Shown here: in pieces, positions 18,573 through 28,219 of the stretch | Position numbering within the stretch: position 1 is the first letter of the stretch | How the letters are laid out: every line of letters begins with the position of its first letter | Assembly (NCBI GenBank): GCA_029194465.1 | Contig: JARFXS010000007.1 | Span: 1 to 50,783 of the forward strand | Length of the DNA stretch: 50,783 nt | Source of the DNA: Candidatus Nitrosocosmicus sp. | Lineage (GTDB): Archaea; Thermoproteota; Nitrososphaeria; Nitrososphaerales; Nitrososphaeraceae | Reading direction: 5' to 3' | The notes under the pieces: generated by a model | What the model was told of the DNA's origin: nothing | What the model saw: only the letters and a program-made list of their open reading frames with translations | Databases searched by the model: none | Program-made: the position numbers and the translations under genes

Positions 18573-19870
18573 CTTATCGAAATCACTCCCTCCGGTCCAA
18601 TAATTCCACCGTAAATCAACATCAACACAACGAACAGATTTATGAATGTTAAAACTATTAGCTTGTACCATCCTGTGTGAAGTAAAATATCAATTCTAAT
18701 TCTAGGATTGATACCTCTAATAACTAACATCAGAAAGATGATGAAAATTGTTTTTATCAAAAACCAGAATACGCTGTTTACCGTAATAGCATTGTATACT
18801 CCATCTAAGGCTAGCATTTGCAACAATGGTAAGTTAGATTCATGAGCTCCAGGGATTAATTCGGGAGGAAATATTTGTGGTCCATACCATCCACCTAAAA
18901 AGAGAATTACAAACAAACCTGCAAGGGCGTATAGTTTCAAATAACTACCAAGCTGGATGAGTCAATAAATCATCCCAGTAGTCTCAGTTAACCAGCCTGC
19001 AACTATTTCACTTTCAGCCTCGGGCAAATCAAATGGAATCCTTTCTAATTCAGCCAAAGAAGATATAAAGAAAACAAAAGCGTTAATCGGCAGCAAAAAT
19101 ATGTTCCAGATCATATATTGAGATCTCGCAATCTCAGTGAGATTAAGAGACGATGACAGCAAAACGACCGGCAAAGCCGACAAGAAAAATGGTATCTCAA
19201 AGGCAATCATTTGGTGGAGGGCCCTCAGTCCACCTATGAACGGATATTTACTGTTACTTGCCCATGAAAATAATAACGCGATCAACGGGAAAAAGCCGAG
19301 TATAGCAAAGACAGCGATTAGCCCTACGTCAACATCAGCAACTACCCAACCTGGAGCTACCGGAATTAATGCAACTACCGCAGCTGCAGTAGCTACGAAC
19401 ATTATTGGAGCTAACCAGAATATGGGCTTATCAGCTCCCGAGGGTACTATAATCTCCTTAGTCAGAAGCTTTAGCCCATCAGCCAGTAATTGTAATATAC
19501 CTTCAACTTTGCCAGCATAGAGTGGTCCTACACGTAGTTGCATCTTAGCCAGCAATTTTCGCTCTACGAAAATTGTGGCCGCTGCTATCAAAGCTGCAAA
19601 TACAAAGCCCGGAAAAACTGCTGCCTTAAAGAGAGTTGTATGCATAAGAAATTGAATAATAGGAAGGGTCCTAGACGGATCAACCATCATTGAAAAGAAC
19701 AAGTATGGCGTCAAGACTTGCCCGTCAACTACGGGCAGAGGAATATAGAATAGAGTAAAAAAGATTATTGGGAGGATAAGTACGGTAACTAGGGCTAAGA
19801 CTACAAATAAAACCCAAACAATACTAGCTACGAAATTCCCGAATCTAAAATCTGGCGTCAGAGAAGCCAT
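18569..19870 (-). pseudogene. nuoH: Complex I subunit H (NuoH) interrupted by an in-frame TGA
   Basis: Reads as one NuoH of about 433 codons. The N-terminal 302 residues include FVERKLLAKMQLRVGP (the E-R-K...RxGP segment), GILQLLADGLKLLTKE, and the quinone-site region ERIPFDLPEAESEIVAGW. After TETTGMIY the codon is TGA (18962-18964). The very next codons continue in the same frame: LIQLGSYLKLYALAG, FLGGWYGP, and the C-terminal FWFLIKTIFIIFLMLVIRGI with PRIRID. So one substitution, not a frameshift, separates the two halves. In homologues this position is a small residue after GM[RI][FY]. NuoH is indispensable for complex I, so the break must be a genuine fission/loss, a readthrough site, or a sequence error. 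Start overlaps nuoD stop. Confidence 0.9.
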
Positions 19871-21030
19871 TATCTGTCAGCCTCCACCGGCCAATAATTC
19901 AAAGACCAATATATTGCAGGCATATCCCCTAATTTAGAACCAGTTAACAAGAAAGGTAAAGCGAGTAAATTCCTAAAGGAACCTACCGAGGCCTTTACCC
20001 TATATGGTCTGGGTGTGCCATCACTCACTACGTGATATCCTAAAGCGCCTCTTCCTGATTCCACCCGCTTGTATGTTTCGCCCGGGGAGCTTTTAATATT
20101 AAATTGCAGTTTTTCTCTTACATCTCCTGAATCCGGCATCTTATCTAACAATTGTCTAATAATGTGACATGACTCTCTCATATCAAGAACAGGCACATAA
20201 GCTCTAGCAAAAGAGTCGCATGTTTTCATGTATTGAACGTTAAATTCAATTTCATCATATACGTCATATGGTTCCACTTTCCTAACATCAAACGGTACTC
20301 CTGATGCCCTTAAGACAGATCCAGTTACCCCCAATTTGATCGCATCTTCTTTAGTCAATATTCCAACACCCTCAGTCCTCTGTCTTAGCAAAGGATTGTT
20401 ATAAAATATATCCTCATATTCTTTGAGCCTAGTCTCAAAATAATTGACTTGGGCTAGACATTTTTCTTTAAAATTATATGGAATATCATTTCTGACTCCA
20501 CCTGGAATATTGAATGCATTAGTTACTCTTGCACCACTTAAACGCTCCAATAGATCGATAAGTAATTCCCTATCCCCAGCAGGCCACATGAACATCGTTG
20601 AATGTCCTAGAAATATTCCATAAATTGCTAACCAATACAATGTGTATGAAAGTCTACTAAGCTCAGATGCAAGTGCCCTAATAAATTGACCCCTCCTAGG
20701 AACGGTAATACCAACAAGATCCTCCACGGCCAAGCTGTATGCATAAGTAATGTTACAAGAATCATGAATCACGGGACGCTCTAAATGAGGTATATTTTGA
20801 AAGTGATTTCGATATTCGCACATCTTTTCATGTCCCCTGTGAACATACCCAGGGTCAGGATCTACGAATACGATATAGTCTCCATCAACTTTAATAGTAA
20901 ATCTAAAATGGCCAGACCCAGGATGCTGTGGACCAACACTCAGAGTCATCAACCTATCATCTTCAGTTTCCTTTGTTATTTGAAGTGATAATTTCTTTGC
21001 CTCGTCGATTTTTTCTTCCAGACTGCTCAT
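19870..21030 (-). CDS. nuoD: Complex I subunit D (NuoD), 49-kDa type
   Basis: A 386-residue [NiFe]-hydrogenase-large-subunit homologue. It has the quinone-binding loop GPQHPGSGHFRF near the N-terminus, the paired DPGYVHRGHEKMCE and the C-terminal ending DMPAIYWSLNYWPVEADR. Catalytic Cys of hydrogenases are absent, as in complex I. It forms the quinone site with NuoB and NuoH. Overlaps nuoH by one base (ATG 19870 at the stop) and starts 8 bases after nuoC. Confidence 0.95.
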   Translation of the reverse strand: MSSLEEKIDEAKKLSLQITKETEDDRLMTLSVGPQHPGSGHFRFTIKVDGDYIVFVDPDPGYVHRGHEKMCEYRNHFQNIPHLERPVIHDSCNITYAYSLAVEDLVGITVPRRGQFIRALASELSRLSYTLYWLAIYGIFLGHSTMFMWPAGDRELLIDLLERLSGARVTNAFNIPGGVRNDIPYNFKEKCLAQVNYFETRLKEYEDIFYNNPLLRQRTEGVGILTKEDAIKLGVTGSVLRASGVPFDVRKVEPYDVYDEIEFNVQYMKTCDSFARAYVPVLDMRESCHIIRQLLDKMPDSGDVREKLQFNIKSSPGETYKRVESGRGALGYHVVSDGTPRPYRVKASVGSFRNLLALPFLLTGSKLGDMPAIYWSLNYWPVEADR

Positions 21031-21037
21031 TCCACTA

Positions 21038-21568
21038 TCATCTTCCCTTTATGCGAAAATCCTTTCTGAGAGGCGGCATATCTGCCCAATCTTCGGGTAA
21101 AATAAAGCGTTCATTACGTGGATGTCCCAAAAAAAACACACCCAGCATTTCATATGTTTCACGTTCATGGTATTCAACACTAGGAAATATATTTATCAAG
21201 CTGTTTGATTTAGGATCGGTTCGATCAACCCTAGTTGATAGCACTAAAATGTAAGGATAATAATCAGTATTGCTATACGAACCTAAATGATAATTAATTT
21301 CAATTTGATTGTCAGCTGGATAGTCAGTGCCCGAAGCTGATTCAGCATGATCAAATCCATGATTATTTCTTAAATATAATGCCGTTTCTACAAGATTTTC
21401 TGGACTTACCATTATCTTGGATCTGTTTTCTTTTTTATATACGAGTTTAACTTGATCCCCAAAATTAGTAGTAATAGAATTAATGAGACTACTGGATAGT
21501 AAATTACTCTTTTCTTCTTTTACCTCGATCAGGTTCGTTTGATTATTTTCGGTATTGGTTTTTTCCAT
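21038..21568 (-). CDS. nuoC: Complex I subunit C (NuoC), 30-kDa type
   Basis: A 176-residue peripheral subunit. The N-terminus is a polar, family-variable stretch (ENNQTNLIEVKEEKSNLLSS). The C-terminal signature is ERETYEMLGVFFLGHPRNER, then ILPEDWADMPPLRKDF. It interfaces with NuoD and NuoB. Its ATG overlaps the nuoB stop (TAATG), indicating coupled translation. Confidence 0.94.
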   Translation of the reverse strand: MEKTNTENNQTNLIEVKEEKSNLLSSSLINSITTNFGDQVKLVYKKENRSKIMVSPENLVETALYLRNNHGFDHAESASGTDYPADNQIEINYHLGSYSNTDYYPYILVLSTRVDRTDPKSNSLINIFPSVEYHERETYEMLGVFFLGHPRNERFILPEDWADMPPLRKDFRIKGR

Positions 21569-22083
21569 TATTTAACTTTCGACCTTTTAATTTTTTCTTG
21601 CAACAACATGGTACCTTGAATTAACGTTTCAGGTCTAGGAGGACATCCTGGAACATAAACATCTACTGGCACAATGCTATCAATCCCAGGCAAAACATTG
21701 TATGAATCCAGATATAGACCACCTGTTATTGCACAAGCTCCCATAGCTATAACATATTTTGGCTCTGGCATCTGATCATAAACCATCCTGAGCCTAGGTG
21801 CCATTTTCCTGGTTACAGTACCTTGAACAACTATTAAATCACATTGTCTTAACGAACCAAAAGCTTCCAGTATCCCAAATCGTTCTGCGTCATAGCGCGG
21901 ACTTGAAACAGCACCGAATTCTACACTACAACAAGCCGTTTCCAAGTGAACGGGCCATAATGACCAGACGCGACCCCAGTTAATTACATATCCTAAAGGT
22001 GCATCCAAAGCTTTGACCAAAACATCACCTATGTTTGACACTAGAAGATTAAAATTGGTAGGGTTAACGAGATCCTTTATCAT
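21568..22083 (-). CDS. nuoB: Complex I subunit B (NuoB), [4Fe-4S] N2 carrier
   Basis: A 171-residue subunit that carries the terminal cluster N2. The ligands are visible: tandem Cys in ETACCSVEFGA, Cys in VIAMGACAITGG, and Cys in VYVPGCPPRPE. It delivers electrons to quinone with NuoD. It is separated from nuoA by about 60 bases. Intact with normal length. Confidence 0.95.
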   Translation of the reverse strand: MIKDLVNPTNFNLLVSNIGDVLVKALDAPLGYVINWGRVWSLWPVHLETACCSVEFGAVSSPRYDAERFGILEAFGSLRQCDLIVVQGTVTRKMAPRLRMVYDQMPEPKYVIAMGACAITGGLYLDSYNVLPGIDSIVPVDVYVPGCPPRPETLIQGTMLLQEKIKRSKVK

Positions 22084-22144
22084 ACCTCTACACTTGTTAG
22101 ATAATTACAATCCAAGTTATTAATATCTATTGGGTTTAACATGA

Positions 22145-22519
22145 CTACCAAATTCCTTTTCTCCCTGCCAAAAATAATGCGTACCCCATTGCAGCAAACA
22201 TCACACCCAGAAATCCTATCATCGGCAAAGTCGCTTCCTTAGGGATTGAAAAAAAGGTAACACCCCAGGCATACAGAAATATAGACATTACATCGAAGAC
22301 GACAAACATCAGGATATAAGAATAATACTGCATCATGAAATGAGATCTTCCTTCGCCTGAAGGGACTTGACCACATTCCATTGGAAGGAATTTTACCGGA
22401 TTGTACCTCCTTCTAGTCATAAACAACCTAGACATGATTATTGCGGGTACCCCAGCTAAAATTCCAAATCCAAATAAATATAATATTGGAAGAAATTGTG
22501 TAGCGGTTTCTCCTGCCAA
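22145..22519 (-). CDS. nuoA: Complex I subunit A (NuoA), first gene of the nuo operon
   Basis: A 124-residue three-helix subunit with the family segments NPVKFLPMECGQVPSGEGRSH (Cys loop at the quinone entrance, shown in part) and FVVFDVMSIFLYAWGV, which has the conserved acidic residue. The likely start is TTG 22519 (MAGETATQF), set by a TATA-like box 22-34 bases upstream. It heads nuoABCDHIJKMLN; no nuoE, F or G genes follow, so the electron donor is not NADH through a canonical N-module and may be ferredoxin or another carrier (family knowledge). Confidence 0.93.
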   Translation of the reverse strand: MAGETATQFLPILYLFGFGILAGVPAIIMSRLFMTRRRYNPVKFLPMECGQVPSGEGRSHFMMQYYSYILMFVVFDVMSIFLYAWGVTFFSIPKEATLPMIGFLGVMFAAMGYALFLAGRKGIW

Positions 22520-22540
22520 TTTAATGTGGCTGACAATTTA

Positions 22541-22553
22541 AGATATTTATATC
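22541..22553 (-). promoter_or_regulatory. TATA-like box of the nuo operon
   Basis: Read on the minus strand, GATATAAATATC lies about 22-34 bases before TTG 22519. This is the position expected for an archaeal TATA box driving a leaderless transcript, and it supports that start. Confidence 0.45.
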
Positions 22554-22579
22554 TTCTTATTTGATATTCTCAAAAGAAC

Positions 22580-23776
22580 CTATTTGTTTAATACAAGGTT
22601 AAACAATTGCTTAACCATCATTTTAGGATGGTTGAGAGCTAATTTAGCCATTTTGGTATAAGTAAAATCTGACTTGATAAAATCCAAAAACTCATCTATT
22701 GATAATTCCTTAATTATCTCAATTTCTTTATTCCATTCGGAATCAGATAAACCAAGCCATCTTGACTGAACTTTCAATGCTGATTTTATTTTCTTTTCGA
22801 GGAGATTCTTGTTTGCTACTTCATAAGACCTTAGTGAATCTCTGGATGAATTGTATTGCAATGATTCGGCTCCTACCCTCCCGGCCAAACGTCCAAACTC
22901 TATGGCATATCTTATACCTTCGAGAACTAACGGATTTGCCTGACCCACAGTATCTCCAACCATGATTAAGCCATCAAAAACACTGGTTGTACGCAATCCT
23001 TCATTTGGGATCATACCGTAATGGAGCTCCAAGGGCTGAATTTTTCCTAGGGTATCTAGTGGAGGTAAACGATTTTTCATGATTTGGTTTAATTTAACAA
23101 GAGGATCGGTGCTTGAATTTGGTTTCCCGATGCCTACTCCTATTCGTAGGCGATTTTTAGATAATGGAAAAACCCAGGCATAACCAGCTTCAGAGTAAAT
23201 CTGCCCCACCATTAGGCATAAAGTCTCGTTATCCACATTATCACAGTAGCACTCATATTCTGCACCTATGCCATATCTCTTCCACGATTCAACGTAGCCT
23301 AATTTCCGAGAGACAAAACTGGTAAAGCCCGATGCATCTATAACTAAAGTGGCCTCCACATCCAATGGCCCATTGGGAGAGTTGATTTTCAAAATACTAG
23401 AATGTCCTTGTAAATTTTTCTTAACATCAATGACTTGACTTTTGACCAGCAAAGTACTGCCCTCGCTGGCTGCTCTAGATGCTAAATATTGATAGGTCTT
23501 TCTGACATCCAGAACACATGCAGAACTATGATCGCCAGAAATCATAACTTGATTGGTTGGAGAGACAAAGGAAAAATTCTTGATTGGATTATAGTATTCC
23601 TCTGAGATTTCGAATTTTTCAATCTCCTTTATCCAAGTGACACCGCTGGTCCTAACATTATGTCCAAACGAAGGATCCTTTTCAAAGAGGATTACCTTAG
23701 CACCATGTTTAGATGCAGAATATGCAGCAGATAATCCTGCTGGTCCTCCTCCTACAATAGCTATGTCAAATTTCAA
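22580..23776 (-). CDS. Geranylgeranyl reductase family flavoprotein
   Basis: A 398-residue FAD enzyme. The N-terminal dinucleotide fold is DIAIVGGGPAGLSAAYSASK. The middle has YAWVFPLSKNRLRIGVGIG (the family's PxxYxWxFP-type substrate motif) and the C-terminal FAD segment is VGDTVGQANPLVLEGIRYAIEFG. Such enzymes saturate the double bonds of geranylgeranyl chains in archaeal ether lipids or of menaquinone side chains. Start TTG 23776. It is upstream of and co-oriented with nuoA, 60 bases away, so it may supply lipid/quinone near complex I, or be an independent transcript. Substrate is inference. Confidence 0.87.
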   Translation of the reverse strand: MKFDIAIVGGGPAGLSAAYSASKHGAKVILFEKDPSFGHNVRTSGVTWIKEIEKFEISEEYYNPIKNFSFVSPTNQVMISGDHSSACVLDVRKTYQYLASRAASEGSTLLVKSQVIDVKKNLQGHSSILKINSPNGPLDVEATLVIDASGFTSFVSRKLGYVESWKRYGIGAEYECYCDNVDNETLCLMVGQIYSEAGYAWVFPLSKNRLRIGVGIGKPNSSTDPLVKLNQIMKNRLPPLDTLGKIQPLELHYGMIPNEGLRTTSVFDGLIMVGDTVGQANPLVLEGIRYAIEFGRLAGRVGAESLQYNSSRDSLRSYEVANKNLLEKKIKSALKVQSRWLGLSDSEWNKEIEIIKELSIDEFLDFIKSDFTYTKMAKLALNHPKMMVKQLFNLVLNK

Positions 23777-25139
23777 AAACTATTTACTTTGTCTCCGATG
23801 GGTATTATACATATTTCCTTGTCTTAAGTAGTATTTCTTTAGATCTCATGGTGACACATAAATTTCCATTGTTTGGTTGTTCTTTGCGACTTTGCAATAA
23901 TGTCGACATATTTGACTATGCGGTGTATCGAATAAATCTCTAGGCTGCTTTTATATCATAAAATTATTTCTACAAGTTTCATGAAAAAATGAGCACTGTT
24001 AACTTGACGAAATTTTCTTTATCTTTGCCACTTAAGGAGACGTGTAATATGGAATTTGGAAAAATGTTGTCAGAAATTGTACTCAAATTACGGCAGTTAA
24101 GCGGGGTTGATCCATAAGATACGGAATTAATTCTTATTTGTCGATAGTCATACGCTCAAATTGGCAGGACACAAAAATGGAAAAACCGGCATTGTTGCCT
24201 AATTCAATTTTACCCTCATGTCGTGACATTTTTGATTAAAGAGGTCTATGATTGATAAAGCATTTCGTGTTATTGAACAGGATTTCATAATTAGGGCAAA
24301 AATGCAATCATCAAATATAATGACTAATTTACTAGTTGCTTTTGAGACGATAGCGATCTAGTCAAACTAGGGGACCGTCTAGAATATTACTAAGAGGCTC
24401 GATGGGTTGCCCTACCCTGATGCCTCACAATTCACTGAATGATTGGCAATAATCCAAGTAGCTAGTTAAGTTAACAGCAGGCGTGTTTGCTGTGTCCTAT
24501 TTGAAAGTTATATAAGGAAATTTCACATATTTCATGTTATCCCGTAATATTTTACATCATTAGCAGCATCTGATACATTTTGCACCTATTGTAATAAACT
24601 GACACAAGAGACACCCACATTGAATGAATTTTCTATATATTTCTATATGAACAATCCCTTTATAAGCGAGTAATCAATGACACGGGTAATGACGTAATCA
24701 ATCCATATCCTCTATTTTGACCATAATTATTTTGTTGACGTTGTAATGGCTGGTCATGTGCCCTATCTCTAGAATGATATGCACTCAATCTTTGATCTGG
24801 ATGGTGCTGGCATAGTATCCAGAATCATTGCCCTCCTTATCTTTTATCAGACCTTATAAAGTGTTTCTCCCATCATCGAAAATCAGACGGAGGTCGTTAT
24901 CCCCATAATGCAGGTACTCTACCAATATTGGCATAGGGGCTCTTAGTGTATAGTAAGCACTACAAGTTTGCGCTCAGTTACAGAGCCTCTTTTGTAAAAC
25001 TTTAACAGGACCAAAGTAGGGATGATTTTACCACTAATTGCTTCTTGAGCCCGACATTCTAACAAATAAATAACAAATATGCGCACAACCAGTGTATATT
25101 TTGATATTTTTGCGAAAAAACCCCAATGAGGATGACCAA
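23777..25139. other. Long intergenic region, no supported gene
   Basis: About 1.36 kb without a coherent ORF over 45 codons. A short frame near 23992-24120 (starting MSTVNLTKFSLSLPLKET) is open for about 42 codons but has no support, and the following bases are stop-rich in all frames. Dense stops suggest a dead region, but no family could be recognised. No CRISPR, tRNA or obvious repeat. Confidence 0.4.
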
Positions 25140-25424
25140 ATGGAGACTAGGCGATTAAATGACAATATTGAGTCAATTATCAGGTCAATTGAAGAAATCA
25201 GTGATGAGCAGAGAGATCTGGTAAAGAAATTCAAACTGGATATGGAACTATTCGCTTCTGAAAGAACACTTGAGAGTTGCGTACAAACTCTCAACCAGTC
25301 AATGCAGTTAGCCAATATCAGAGAACAATTGGTAGAAACCTACAAACAATATTGCCAGTTATTGGAAAATGAATTAAGAAGGGCTTTACACAAAAAAACT
25401 TTAGATTCTAATGCAACGGGCTAG
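25140..25424 (+). CDS. Coiled-coil hypothetical protein
   Basis: About 94 residues from ATG 25140 (METRRLNDNIESIIRSIEEI), the start preferred over GTG 25092 because the extension (MYILIFLRKNPNEDD) looks untranslated. Almost wholly helical, with heptad-like hydrophobics and many Glu/Lys/Gln; one Cys in LESCVQT and one in QYCQL. It is likely a cytoplasmic coiled-coil oligomer. Isolated, with no partner nearby. Function unknown. Confidence 0.55.
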   Translation: METRRLNDNIESIIRSIEEISDEQRDLVKKFKLDMELFASERTLESCVQTLNQSMQLANIREQLVETYKQYCQLLENELRRALHKKTLDSNATG

Positions 25425-25492
25425 AGACACATATTCTAATACCAGAATATATCGCATAGCATCCAAAAAATCAGCCATAAACGATACTAATA

Positions 25493-26361
25493 CTAATTAA
25501 ACAAGATCCGATTTCTGATCGTTCCCAAGCCCTCTATAGTAATCTCCACCATGTCATCATGCTTCAAATACCTAGGCTCTTTCATTGACATGGCTACTCC
25601 AGCAGGTGTACCTGTAGAAATGATGTCCCCAGGTTCGATTGTTATAAGATCGCTCAAAGATGATATTATTTTCCTAATTGGTATAACCATATTACTACTT
25701 GACGAATTCTGCCTTATTTCACCATTTACTTTGGTTGTAATGCGTAGCTTTTGAGGATCTTGAATCTCATCCCTAGTCGTTATCCAGGGGCCACATGGAG
25801 CAAATGTATCAATGCTTTTTCCTCGTGTGAATTGTTTATCCCTAAACTGGATATCTCGAGCAGAAACATCATGGAATATCATGTAACCAAATACAGCATC
25901 TAGAGAGTTTTCCTCAGAAACTTTTTTGACTTGTTTTCCAATAATGACGGCTATTTCGGCTTCATAATCTAGTCGCTTTACATAAGATGGGGATATGACA
26001 TTTCCATGAGGTGAATTTAACGCCGTTCTTGGTTTTAGGAATATTACAGGTTCTTCAGAAGGAGTCAATCCGGCATCCCGAGCATGATCGTAGTAATTAA
26101 ATGCTAAACAAATAATTTTAGGTGGATTGGGAAGTGGGGCCAACAGATCAACTTCATTTATTGGTAAATCAAAAGTAAGGTTAGTTCCAACAGAATTTAC
26201 TTCTTCCAACCAACCACCAAACAAGAATTCTTTGATTCGAGGTGGGATAGGGACTCCAGTCTTTTCCTGTATCTGTTCTTTGGTAATTATTTTCTTACCA
26301 TCTTCAGAGACAATTCCATATTTTCTACTGAATTTTTTAACCTAATCCTTGCTATTTTCAT
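25493..26361 (-). pseudogene. Fumarylacetoacetate hydrolase-family protein, frameshifted near its start
   Basis: The 243-residue open part is a complete FAH catalytic domain: IICLAFNYYDHARDAG, VIFLKPRTALNSPHG, DYEAEIAVIIGKQ and SARDIQFRDKQFTRGKS, with metal ligands E/E/D. FAH-fold enzymes hydrolyse or decarboxylate beta-diketo acids such as acylpyruvates. The open frame begins at a TTG inside the protein. Upstream, ATG 26361 (MKIARIRLKNS) starts a different frame, and adding one base in the A-run at about 26321-26325 joins it to KYGIVSEDGKKIITKEQ and on to the domain. So one A has probably been lost. A shortened protein from an internal start remains possible. Substrate unknown. Confidence 0.85.
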
Positions 26362-26374
26362 TTTCTTATTTCAC

Positions 26375-28213
26375 CTATGTGTAAATATTGCAGTAGAATC
26401 TATCATCAATCTTACAAAATCCATATCTAACAAATTGGATGACAGTTCCAAGCTCAAGTTTTGATATATAGGATTCAGATAATCCGCAATCCACTAACAA
26501 ATTATTTTCATTGTAATTATCCCCATTGCAGGGGTAATGGTCTCAAAATCTTATATTTTTGGGAGTCGGATTTAGACACCCATTGAATCTTTGGTATATG
26601 ATGAGAAATTTCATTTCCCTTATTTTTGCATTAAAAACAATTTTAGGCTCATTCTCGCCGTTTTCATCCTTAATGAGATTTTTTTCAATTGACAAAATTT
26701 CTATGTTGCATAAGTCCATTAATCTTAATGTATCTCCGATTTTTAGTTTAATTGCATCATCGTTAGATATATAAATTATATTTCCTACTCGCACCTTTCT
26801 TTTGCCCATATCAAGAGTAGGATGATTTCTTATCTCAACTGTATCGATATCAAGACCATCTATGTTCACTATGACTGGATTCTTGACAAAAAAGAGCCTT
26901 TGGGCTTTGGGGTCCAGCATTTTCCTATTGAATGATTCCAGTATTTCCATTGACGGTTTCGTTTCTGACAGTGTAATACTGAGTGACAGAACGAATTTCC
27001 TTATAGCTTCGGGTAGGATTCCACGTCTCCTTAATCCCATCAGGGTAGGCAATCTAGGATCATCCCAATTCTTTATTATACCCTGTTCAATTAAGGGTGT
27101 AATTTTTCTTTTAGAAACTGGAATCCCTTCAAATTCCAACCTAGAGAATTCAATCAGCCTTGGTTTTCTTAAAGATAAATTATCTAATATGGAAAAATAT
27201 AATTCATTTCGTAATTCATATTCTTTAGTCCTAAATGCATGAGTAACCCCGTCCAGGCTATCTTCTATGGGAGCAACAAAATCGTAAGTGGGCCATAACG
27301 AGTATTTGGACCCAACCTTAGGGTGATAACCACCTTTTATGACCCTAAAAAGAGTCGGATCACGCATCGCGGTATTTAGACTGGTCATATCTCCTCTGTA
27401 CCTCAGGATTGCTTGGTTTTGGTCGTATTGTCCTGAGATCATATTTTCAAATTCTGACAAGTTATTTTCATTCGGATTATTCGTACATTTACACGCAATC
27501 GCATTTAGGCGGTTACGCTTTATATCTTCTGGCGAACACGAGCAAACATAAGCAAAATTTCTTCTAATTAACTCCTTACCATATTCATAAATTTTGACTA
27601 TATCATCAGATGTATTCTTTATTTCATCTGGCTTTACTTGAAGCCAATCAAGACCATCTTTTATAGCACTGTAATATTCAATTTTTTCTTTTTGAGGGTT
27701 AGTATCATCATATCGCAAAATCAACTTTCCTCCATATTTTCTGGCATATTCTTCATCAATTACCGCAGCTTTAGCATGACCGATATGGGGGTATCCATTT
27801 GGTTCGGGAGGAAATCTTGTTATTACTTCACCTTTGACAGCCCCTTCCAAATTTGGGAGTTCAAATCCGATATCATTACCAGCCGAGGTTTTTTTCTTTT
27901 TATTTTCAGAATCCTTTTGGATATTATTCGCTATTCCTGTATCTTCTTTGAGGTCCTTTAAATAATGATTATTTTCCAAAGTAATAGAGTCGTATAGAGT
28001 CTTTTTTTCATTAACTGGTAGTGATCCCAATTCACTAGTAATTTCTTTTATTTCTGGAACCAAATCTTTTATGTTAATACCCGATCCCATTTCTTTTGAA
28101 ATTGAAAAAATCTTTGAAATTACAACGTCGATTCTTATCGTGTTGCTAAACTCCAGCGCATTTTTCAAAGCTATTAATTTAACAGTATTGACAAATTTCT
28201 GATCATCAATCAT
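26375..28213 (-). pseudogene. gltX: Glutamyl-tRNA synthetase, archaeal type, with two indels near the 3' end
   Basis: The first 530 or so residues are intact GluRS (class I): N-terminal helical extension, RFPPEPNGYPHIGHAKAA (HIGH motif), a Cys zinc-knuckle-like region CSCSPEDI...CKC, and VSKRKITPL (KMSKR equivalent). The frame ends at TGA 26543 with an unlike tail (YQRFNGCLNPTPKNIRF). The lost base at the A-run about 26589-26592 and a gained base at the C-run about 26531-26534 restore KIQWVSKSDSQKYKILRP and then LLVDCGLSESYISKLELG...IQFVRYGFCKIDDRF to TAG 26375, a normal GluRS ending. The two shifts cancel, but a stop lies between. It charges tRNA-Glu and, in archaea, tRNA-Gln. Fourth gene of ipk-idi2-idsA-gltX. 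Confidence 0.88.
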
Positions 28214-28219
28214 TTTGAG

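Noticed and set aside
17622..18671. Longer starts for nuoK (17622) and nuoI (18671)
   Set aside because: The extra N-termini merely read other frames of nuoJ and nuoH; family starts are at 17577 and 18572.
23777..25139. A decayed gene in the 1.3-kb gap
   Set aside because: Stop-dense in all frames and no family segment could be recognised; only a 42-codon open stretch was found.
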